A stretch of DNA of 48,705 bases, from contig JAQSWS010000019.1 of NCBI GenBank assembly GCA_029266495.1, positions 1 to 48,705 of the forward strand, given 5' to 3'. Positions 42,141 to 48,705 of the stretch are shown in pieces. Each line of letters begins with the position of its first letter. Positions within the stretch are counted from its first letter, which is position 1. A program made the position numbers and the translations under genes. Under the pieces are notes generated by a model. The model was not told the DNA's origin, did not search any database, and was given only the letters and a program-made list of their open reading frames with translations. Source of the stretch: Rariglobus sp. Lineage in GTDB: Bacteria > Verrucomicrobiota > Verrucomicrobiia > Opitutales > Opitutaceae.

Positions 42141-44357
42141 TCAGAATCGCACGGTGCCTTGGATGCCGCAGGTGCGGGGGGCGCCGCGGATAGAGGTGGC
42201 GAGGTTAAAATCCTGGCCGATGTTGCCGGCGTCGATGAGGTATTCCTTGTCGAGCACGTTGTTGACGTAGCCGGTGATCTCCCAGCGTCCGTTGAGCGGG
42301 CGATAACCGAGGCGGAGGTTCAGCAGGGCATAGCCGCCCTGGCGCAACCGGCCGCCGAAGGCATTGTTATCGTCTTCGAAGAATTGCTCCGAGCGGTATT
42401 GGATCACGGGGGTGACGAAGACGACGCCGCGGTCGCCTGCCGGCACGGTAAGGGTGCCGCCGAGGGAAAAGGTGTGGCGGGACGTGAGCCGGAAACGGCT
42501 GCCGGCGTAGGCCTGGGGTTGTCCGTCATCGTTGCGCGAGTCGAACTCCGCATCGGTGAACCCGTAGGTCGCGAAAAGGCCGAGGTGGGCGTTGACGGCC
42601 CCCTGGACGGTGAGTTCCAGCCCCTGGCCGGTGGCCCGGCCGCCATCAATGGGGACGGTGGAAAGGCCGACGGTGCCCTCCGTCTGGAAGTTGTCATAGT
42701 AGTATTGAAAGACGGATACCCCATACTGGACGCGGCGCGTGGCGGTGGTGCCTTTGAATCCGGCTTCGTAGTTCACGACCCGCTCCTCGTCGAGTTCCTG
42801 CCGGGCGAAGGTCGTCTGGTCGAATGTAAGCACGGGAGGCCGGCGACCGCGTCCCACGTTGACGTAGGCGTGGTGGCGGGGGGTGAAGGCATAACGGGCG
42901 TCAAGGCGTCCGCTCCAGGAGGTGTAGTCGCCGTCGGTCTCGAGCATGCCGGGGGTGGGGCGGAAGGCGTCATTACCGCCGCCGGCGGAGGGCACGATAA
43001 AACCAAAAACAGGATGGCCGGTGGCGGGGGCGGCGAAGGATTGGTAGCCGGACGTGATGTGTTCCTGGGTCACCCGCAGGCTGGCGCCGACGGTGAGTTT
43101 CTCGGTGAGCTTGTAGTCGGCGCGGCCGAACACGTCGGCGGCGAGGAGCTCGGAACGATTGGTGTAGGTTTCCTCGTAGTAAGACAGGAGTCCGGGAGGC
43201 GGGGGAGCCCCGCCGGTGAGGACGGCGAAGAGCACGTTTTCGTCGGTGCGCAGGGTGACATCCTCGCGTCCTTTTTCCCAGAGGACGCCGGCGCCGACCA
43301 TGCCGGTGAGTCGTCCGCCCGCGTCGTAATCGAGGCGGAATTCCTGGCTGAGCTGACGGTCGTAGCTCTGCTCGGCGAACTCGAAGAGGAAGAGGCTGGA
43401 GCCGTCGGCATCGAATTCATCGAGGGAGTCGACGTCGCGGAAGGCGCTGGTGGAAGTGACCTCCCACGACTCGCTCAGGCGATGCTTGATGATGCCGGTG
43501 ATGCCCCAGAGATCGCGATCGATGCCGAGCTCATTGCCGCGGTTGAGCGCCGCGGCGCTGTAAGGATCGGTGTCGCCGGCGGTCGGGATGACCATGCTTT
43601 TGAACGCAATGCCGGGCGGGGTGTCGTGTTGAAAGTTGACGATCAGGTCGGCGGTGGTGCCGGGGGCGGGTTGCCAGCGGAGGCTGGTGCGGAGGGCGAG
43701 GGTCTCCTCGCCTTGGAGCGATTCGGCGCCGGGGATGAGATTGTCCACGTAGCCGTCGCTTTTTTCCAACGTGAAGGCGGCGCGGACGAAGAGTTTCCCG
43801 GGGATGACGGGCGCGTTGTAATAACCGCGGGCGAGCCGGGCGTCATTGTCACCGAAGCCGGCGGTGAATTCGCCGGAGGTTTCGTTGAGGGCGGGATTGC
43901 CCGTGATGGCGAGGGCGCCGTTTTGCACGCCACGGCCGAAGGCGGAGGGTTGCGGGCCTTTGAGGACCTCGACGCTTTGAAGATCAAAAAGGGCGGTGCC
44001 GCCGCCGCGCGGGCTGGAGATGATGACGCCGTCCTGAAAAACGGGCACGCGTGAGGGGATGCGAGGGTCGGCGGCGTCGGTGGTGAGGCCGCGGAGGTTG
44101 AGGCTGATGTTGTCGACCGACTGCGGAGAGGCGAAGAAACCGGGGACGAGCGGCGCGAGTTCGTCGTAGGTGGTGATGCCCGCGGAGGTGAGAAGATCGC
44201 CGCTGTAGGCGGTGACGGGAGTGGGCTGGGTGAGCAGGGCGTCGGAGGGGAGCGGGGTGGTGACCTCGACGGGGTCGAGCACCACGGGTTCGTCGGCGTG
44301 CATCGCCGGGAGGGCGAGCATCGAGGCGAGGACGAGGCGGGGGCGGCGGACGTTCAC
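42141..44357 (-). CDS. TonB-dependent outer-membrane receptor
   Basis: A 738-residue receptor, starting with GTG 44357. A short signal-like N-terminus (LVLASMLALPAMHA) is followed by a TonB-box-like region (LDPVEVTT), a plug domain (GDLLTSAGITTYDELAPLVPGFFAS, NISLNLRGLTTD, VFQDGVII, SVEVLKGPQPSAFGRG) and a barrel ending in aromatic Phe (IQGTVRF). The end segment WEITGYVNNVLDKEYLIDAGNIGQ is typical of siderophore or vitamin receptors. The substrate cannot be inferred; no siderophore or B12 genes are nearby. A small membrane protein gene lies 3 bp upstream. Confidence 0.9.
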   Translation of the reverse strand: MNVRRPRLVLASMLALPAMHADEPVVLDPVEVTTPLPSDALLTQPTPVTAYSGDLLTSAGITTYDELAPLVPGFFASPQSVDNISLNLRGLTTDAADPRIPSRVPVFQDGVIISSPRGGGTALFDLQSVEVLKGPQPSAFGRGVQNGALAITGNPALNETSGEFTAGFGDNDARLARGYYNAPVIPGKLFVRAAFTLEKSDGYVDNLIPGAESLQGEETLALRTSLRWQPAPGTTADLIVNFQHDTPPGIAFKSMVIPTAGDTDPYSAAALNRGNELGIDRDLWGITGIIKHRLSESWEVTSTSAFRDVDSLDEFDADGSSLFLFEFAEQSYDRQLSQEFRLDYDAGGRLTGMVGAGVLWEKGREDVTLRTDENVLFAVLTGGAPPPPGLLSYYEETYTNRSELLAADVFGRADYKLTEKLTVGASLRVTQEHITSGYQSFAAPATGHPVFGFIVPSAGGGNDAFRPTPGMLETDGDYTSWSGRLDARYAFTPRHHAYVNVGRGRRPPVLTFDQTTFARQELDEERVVNYEAGFKGTTATRRVQYGVSVFQYYYDNFQTEGTVGLSTVPIDGGRATGQGLELTVQGAVNAHLGLFATYGFTDAEFDSRNDDGQPQAYAGSRFRLTSRHTFSLGGTLTVPAGDRGVVFVTPVIQYRSEQFFEDDNNAFGGRLRQGGYALLNLRLGYRPLNGRWEITGYVNNVLDKEYLIDAGNIGQDFNLATSIRGAPRTCGIQGTVRF

Positions 44358-44360
44358 AGA

Positions 44361-44546
44361 TCAGGAGGCGCGGTCACTGCGGCTGACAATGAAGATGATG
44401 GCGGCGGCGATCAGATCGGCGCCGGCCACGGCGAGTCGCAAGTGAAGGGGGAGCCGGACGAGACAGAGCACCACGGTGGCCGCTATCAGCAGGGCGACGA
44501 CGGCGATGATCATTGCGGGGCGTTTGGCAGGGGCGGGAGACGGCAT
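44361..44546 (-). CDS. small two-helix membrane protein
   Basis: A 61-residue protein with a short basic N-terminus (MPSPAPAKRPA) and two hydrophobic segments (MIIAVVALLIAATVVLCLV and LAVAGADLIAAAIIFIV) joined by a short basic loop. It ends 3 bp before the GTG start of the TonB-dependent receptor, so the two are probably co-transcribed. The role is unknown; the codon pattern and tight spacing support a real gene. Confidence 0.6.
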   Translation of the reverse strand: MPSPAPAKRPAMIIAVVALLIAATVVLCLVRLPLHLRLAVAGADLIAAAIIFIVSRSDRAS

Positions 44547-44627
44547 GGAGGTTGGCGAGAAAAGGGGCTTCCTGAGCTCACGTTCGGGGCCACGAGGCGC
44601 GGGGCGAGGGTGTGTTGGCGGGCTTGG

Positions 44628-46334
44628 TCAGCTGACGATCGGAAGCGCGATGCGCATGGTGGTGCCGGCCGGGCTGGAGTCTAGCAAGGTGATATCGCCA
44701 TGGTGTGACAATAAAATGCGCTTGGCGATGGCGAGGCCCAGGCCGGTGCCGTCGGACCGGCCGGAGAGAAACGAATCAAAGATATGGGCGCGCAACTCTT
44801 CCGGGATGCCGCGTCCGGTGTCGCTGATATCGATGAGGGCGAAGTCGGTGTCGGCGCGTTTTTCAGCCGAGCAGCGGATCGTGATGGTGCCGCCATCGTT
44901 CATGGCTTGCGTGGAGTTGATCAGGAGGTTGAGGAGGACCTGCTGGATCTGGCCTTTGTGAACGTCGACGACGAAGGGGCGGACGGGTGGCTCGAAGCGA
45001 AGGTGGATCTTGCTCTGGGCGAGCTTGAGCCGGATGAGGACGATGGTGTCGCCGATCATGTCGGCGAGGACCCAGCGCGAGTGGAGGCTGGACGGAGCTT
45101 TGGCGAAGTTGAGCACGCGCGAGACGATGGCTTCGAGCTGGTCGAGTTTTTCGCTGATGACGCGCACGTCGGTGCGGCGGGGATCGTCGGCGGGGAACTC
45201 GAGATCGAGGTAGCCGAAGAGAAGTTTGATCACCGTGAGGGGGTTGCGGATCTCGTGGGCGATTTCGGCGGCGAGGAGACCGAGGGTGGTGAGCTGTTCG
45301 TTTTTTCGGAGGGATTCCTCGCTTTGGAAAACGCGCGAGTAGAGGCGGGAGTTTTGCAGGGCGACGGCGCCGAGGGAGGCAAGGGCGGCCAGGAGGCGTT
45401 TCTCGTCGTTGTTGAAGCGGTGAATATGATCCGTGAACACGGCGAGAACGCCGATGACCTCGTTTTCGTAGAGGACGGGGGCGGCGAGCAACGAGCGCAG
45501 CGAGGGGTCGCGGGGCAGGTCGACAACATCGAGAAATTCGGGGGACTGGATGTTGATATATTCGATCTGCTTGCGGGTATGGATGGCGGAGGAAACCAGG
45601 CAGGAAGCGACGGGCAGGTTGGGTTCGGGAAGCGGGAGAATCGAGGTGTTGGTGAGCGAGATGAGACGCAGGGTCTGGCGAGGGGAGTCGTAGAGGTAGA
45701 AGGCGCAGGCGCGGGTGTTGGTGATGATCCGGGCGTCGCGCGTGATGGTGTCGAAGAGCTCTTGTTGTTCGAGTTTCCCGACGAGGGACTGGCCGATGGT
45801 GATAAGCGATTCGAGCTGACGGGCCTTGCCACTCAGATGGCGCAACTGCCAGAGGCGTTGCATGACCGCGGTGGCCTCTTCACAAATGCGAAGAAGGAGG
45901 GCAAGGTCGGTTTCGCTGAAACCGCCAAACCGGTCGCTATCCAGATTGATGACGCCCAGGATTTGTCCGCCGGCCTCGACCATCGGGGCGGCCATTTCAC
46001 TGCGGACCTCTTTGCGGATGGAGATATAGCGGGAGTCGGCGGTGACGTCGGTGACGAGTTGAGGGCGGCCATGAAAGGCGACCCAGCCGGTGATGCCCTG
46101 GCCAAGGCGCAGGCTGACTTCGTCGGCGGTGCTGAAAAGGCCTTGGTGGACGTCGATCTCTAGCTTGCCGGTGTCCGGGTTGAGGAGGGAGACGGAGCCC
46201 GAGGAGGCACCGAGGGTTTCGATGGAAATGGCGAGGATCGCCTGCAGGGCCTCGTGAGGATCGTCAATGCGGCCGGCGAGGCTGCTGATGCGATAAAGCG
46301 CACGATCGGCGCGAGGATCAGATTCGACGTCCAT
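44628..46334 (-). CDS. soluble GAF-GAF sensor histidine kinase
   Basis: A 568-residue cytoplasmic kinase with no membrane segment. Two GAF domains (about residues 20-165 and 185-325) precede a dimerisation helix with His360 in LLAAEIAHEIRNPLTVIKLL, then ATPase boxes LLINSTQAM, DISDTGRGIP and GTGLGLAIAKRIL. The NtrB/ZraS-like phosphorylation motif suggests an NtrC-type partner, which is not in the window. It follows glnD by 41 bp on the same strand and may share its transcript, a possible tie to nitrogen status. Confidence 0.9.
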   Translation of the reverse strand: MDVESDPRADRALYRISSLAGRIDDPHEALQAILAISIETLGASSGSVSLLNPDTGKLEIDVHQGLFSTADEVSLRLGQGITGWVAFHGRPQLVTDVTADSRYISIRKEVRSEMAAPMVEAGGQILGVINLDSDRFGGFSETDLALLLRICEEATAVMQRLWQLRHLSGKARQLESLITIGQSLVGKLEQQELFDTITRDARIITNTRACAFYLYDSPRQTLRLISLTNTSILPLPEPNLPVASCLVSSAIHTRKQIEYINIQSPEFLDVVDLPRDPSLRSLLAAPVLYENEVIGVLAVFTDHIHRFNNDEKRLLAALASLGAVALQNSRLYSRVFQSEESLRKNEQLTTLGLLAAEIAHEIRNPLTVIKLLFGYLDLEFPADDPRRTDVRVISEKLDQLEAIVSRVLNFAKAPSSLHSRWVLADMIGDTIVLIRLKLAQSKIHLRFEPPVRPFVVDVHKGQIQQVLLNLLINSTQAMNDGGTITIRCSAEKRADTDFALIDISDTGRGIPEELRAHIFDSFLSGRSDGTGLGLAIAKRILLSHHGDITLLDSSPAGTTMRIALPIVS

Positions 46335-46375
46335 GATTTCCCGTCACTATCGCGCGAGCCGCGCGGCGGGCAAAC

Positions 46376-48705
46376 TTAGATCGCAGCGACGGCGGCGGTA
46401 TCGGCAGGCGTGATGATCGTCGAGAGGGCGTCGCGAAGGGCGTGCAAACGGGTGTTGTCCTCGGCGGTTTCGGGCGACGCGTTTTCGATATAGAAGGTAT
46501 CGATGGCGATGCCGCGTTCGGTGCCGATGCGGGCGAACGTGATGTCAAAGCCGTGGTCGCTGATCGTCTTGGCGAGGCGGAAGAGCAGGCCGATCTCGTC
46601 GCGGGCCTGCACCTCGACGATGGTGCGTTGCATGGAGAGCTCGTGGTAAACGTCGACTGTCGGCGGGAAGGAGGCGTGGATCATTTCGCCTCCGGTCGGC
46701 AGGGAGTAGCGGGCGGGGGCGAGCTTGCGGGCTTGGGCGACGATGTCGGGATAAAGGTCCTTGTTGGAAACAAGGGCTTCCTCGACCGTGCGGGCGAAGG
46801 ACTCCTGGGCCTTGATGTTCTGGACGATGCCGCGGCCCGGTTCGACGACGTAGAAAGTGTCGATGGCGATGTGATCGGAGCGGGAGATGGCCTTGGCGCC
46901 GAGGATGGAGAGGCCGGCGACGCTGAAGGCGCCGGCGAGTTTGTAGAAAAGGCCGGCGCGGTCCCACGTGACAATGTTGACCACCGTAAGCGAGCGGTTG
47001 AGGTCATCTTTCCATTCGATGATGGGCCGCAGGGCGCCGAGGGAATCCGCCTGGGTGATGGATTTCAGCAGGCGGTTGACCATGCTGATGTGAAGGGAAA
47101 TCTCCGCCGAATCGGTGTGGATGAAATACCGTTCGGGAAGCAAATTGAAGTGCGCGGTGATCTCGTCCTGGCTGATGCCGGGAATGGTTCGCGAGACAAG
47201 GTCCTGGTAGGTCATTTGCAGGCGTTGCGAATTGCGGGTAACGATGGCGGCGCCGTGGATCAGTTGATCAAGGGTAGTGCGGTAGAGGCTGGTGTGGAGC
47301 GCATCCTTGTAGCCGTTCCAGAGGCCTGAAGCCGTGCCGCGCGCATCGCAGAACGTATGGACGTAAAGGTGCCGGAGCTGGTCGGCATCCGGAACGATTT
47401 CGGCGAAAGCAGCGGCGGTGTTGGGATCATCTACATCCCGCTTCTGCCAAAATCGTGCCATGATCAGATGATTTTTTATGACAAAGATCACGATCTCGCT
47501 GTTTTCCGGGCTGACCCCGAGTCGCTTGAGGATCGGGCGGGCGATTTCGACACCGCTTTCGGCGTGGCCCTGAATGCCGCGCGCCTTGCCGATGTCGTGG
47601 AGCAGCAAGATCAAATAAAGGAGGGTGGGGGTGGGCGTTTCATGGAGGGCCGCGCGGTATTTCAGGGTGATGGGTTCGGCCTCGGTAAAAACCTGGTCAA
47701 GTTCCCTGATGGCATTGAGCGTATGAATATCGGCCGTGTAGCGGTGGTAATATTCGTGCTGAACGAGGCAGGTGAGTCCGTCGAATTCGGGGATGAACCG
47801 GCCGAGCACGCCGAGTTCATGCATCAGCGCGAGGGTCGGGTAAACGTTACCCGCTTCGTCGAGGATGGCCTTGAAGCTGATGTTGGCGTCGGTGGATTCG
47901 GAGACTTTCCGGGTGATGAGGGGGATGGATTCGCGGATGAGGGTTTGCAGCGCGAAATCCATCTGTGCATCGAGACTCTGGCAGTGGCGGAAGACGCGGA
48001 TGAGACGCGCGGGGTCTTCGCGGAAAATGCCGGGGGACTCGGCACTGAGTTCACGATTGCGCAGGACAAAGCCGTCGATGCGTTTCACGCGTTCGTGGCG
48101 GCGGGCGCGCACGACATCGCGAAACGAGATGAACAGGCCCGGTTTTTCCAGCGTGAGCGCGAGGCGGTTTTCGACGAGTTTGGAGATGCGGTAAACGGTC
48201 TGCGCGGAACGGTAGTAATCACGCATGAACTGCTCCACCCGGCCGAGCATGTCGCGGTGGGTGTAGCCAAGGCCGAGGGCGATGCGCGGCTGGGCCTCCA
48301 GGTCGATCACGTCGGTGGGACGCTTCTTTTGAAAATGCAGCTCATTGCGGACGCGGTGCAGGAATTCGTAGGCACGCTGGAAGTCGCGGAGTTCGTTTCG
48401 ACGGAGGAAGTTTTGCTCACCCAGTTCCTTGAGGTCGGCGATGCCGAGCTTCACGCGGGCCATCCAGAGGGCGTTCTGATAATCGCGCATGCCGCCGACG
48501 CCGCTCTTGATATCGGGCTCCTGAAGGAAGACGGAATCGCCATATTTGGCGCGGCGGGTGCGCTGGTCTTCAAGGCGCGCGGCGATGTAGCCTTTCGGAT
48601 CTTCGACGGTGTAATAGGCCTTGTAGGTCTGGGCGAATCCCTCGAACAGCGTGTTCGAGCCTGCGACCAGGCGGGATTCGAGGAGCGCGGTCTTGCTTTG
48701 GATGT
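46376..48705 (-). CDS. glnD: [protein-PII] uridylyltransferase/uridylyl-removing enzyme, N-terminus beyond window
   Basis: The minus-strand frame is open to the window edge, so about 776 C-terminal residues are present. EPDIKSGVGGMRDYQNAL follows the missing nucleotidyltransferase core. Then come an RVRNELHF region, the HD domain (LLLHDIGKARGIQGHAESG) that removes UMP, and two ACT domains (LTVVNIVTWDRAGLFYKLAGAFS and TIVEVQARDEIGLLFRLAKTISD). GlnD senses glutamine through its ACT domains and modifies PII proteins. The catalytic GSxxDxD motif lies outside the window and could not be checked. Confidence 0.92.
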   Translation of the reverse strand, partial: IQSKTALLESRLVAGSNTLFEGFAQTYKAYYTVEDPKGYIAARLEDQRTRRAKYGDSVFLQEPDIKSGVGGMRDYQNALWMARVKLGIADLKELGEQNFLRRNELRDFQRAYEFLHRVRNELHFQKKRPTDVIDLEAQPRIALGLGYTHRDMLGRVEQFMRDYYRSAQTVYRISKLVENRLALTLEKPGLFISFRDVVRARRHERVKRIDGFVLRNRELSAESPGIFREDPARLIRVFRHCQSLDAQMDFALQTLIRESIPLITRKVSESTDANISFKAILDEAGNVYPTLALMHELGVLGRFIPEFDGLTCLVQHEYYHRYTADIHTLNAIRELDQVFTEAEPITLKYRAALHETPTPTLLYLILLLHDIGKARGIQGHAESGVEIARPILKRLGVSPENSEIVIFVIKNHLIMARFWQKRDVDDPNTAAAFAEIVPDADQLRHLYVHTFCDARGTASGLWNGYKDALHTSLYRTTLDQLIHGAAIVTRNSQRLQMTYQDLVSRTIPGISQDEITAHFNLLPERYFIHTDSAEISLHISMVNRLLKSITQADSLGALRPIIEWKDDLNRSLTVVNIVTWDRAGLFYKLAGAFSVAGLSILGAKAISRSDHIAIDTFYVVEPGRGIVQNIKAQESFARTVEEALVSNKDLYPDIVAQARKLAPARYSLPTGGEMIHASFPPTVDVYHELSMQRTIVEVQARDEIGLLFRLAKTISDHGFDITFARIGTERGIAIDTFYIENASPETAEDNTRLHALRDALSTIITPADTAAVAAI

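Noticed and set aside
42159-46163. Long plus-strand frames opposite the TonB receptor and GAF kinase genes
   Set aside because: Both are Gly/Val/Glu-rich shadows of well-supported minus-strand genes.
1-48705. tRNA, rRNA or transposase genes
   Set aside because: No cloverleaf with a T-loop and CCA-end pattern, no rRNA stretch, and no DDE or IS200-type transposase motifs were recognised by eye; a tRNAscan run would settle this.

Overview
The window is a chromosomal segment of a GC-rich, Gram-negative bacterium, most likely Verrucomicrobiota and probably the Opitutaceae. The pointers are a PEP-CTERM protein next to a TIGR02597-like secreted protein, a pyrophosphate-dependent phosphofructokinase, a TonB-dependent receptor, an LpxR-type lipid A deacylase, a transmembrane Ser/Thr kinase clustered with an ECF-like sigma factor, and few obvious Shine-Dalgarno sequences. 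This taxonomic call is an inference; no rRNA or tRNA gene was seen. High GC leaves very long open frames on the strands opposite real genes. At the left end the real gene is a minus-strand frame running off the window, not the long plus-strand frame over it.

Layout. 1-5477 (-): the first ~1825 residues of a secreted mosaic protein with propeller, Ig-like, PKD-like, di-haem cytochrome and LamG modules. 5697-8923 (-): a fused E1 2-oxoacid dehydrogenase, a GYF-like membrane protein and rpiB, with a 7-bp tandem repeat between the first two. 9031-12686 (+): two paralogous lipoproteins and a hybrid histidine kinase. 12829-18948: PPi-phosphofructokinase, lpxR-like, nitronate monooxygenase-like, tadA, infA and a XerD-type recombinase. 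19347-24388 (+): purF, a frameshifted ORF6N gene, purM and a STAS-domain protein. 24413-27792 (-): a TPR membrane protein, then a two-gene secreted-protein unit of lower GC. 28105-36718 (-): a DEAD-box helicase, vapBC, and a compact cluster of sigma factor, ASCH protein, unknown protein, SLBB protein and giant SLBB-tailed Ser/Thr kinase. 36859-39190 (-): a KimA-like potassium importer behind a ydaO-type c-di-AMP riboswitch. 39325-48705: DeaD-like helicase, HNH endonuclease, TonB-dependent receptor, small membrane protein, GAF histidine kinase and glnD (cut by the window edge).

The most interesting points are: (1) the ydaO/c-di-AMP riboswitch in front of a KimA-family transporter, a pairing best known from Firmicutes; (2) the kinase/SLBB/ASCH/sigma-factor cluster, where kinase and neighbour end in related SLBB domains; (3) a heptanucleotide repeat found as a ~12-unit array at 7.8 kb and again as an in-frame, direct-repeat-flanked insertion in the kinase activation loop; (4) the haem/lectin mosaic protein; and (5) several short inverted-repeat elements, including two 100-bp elements with matching ends.
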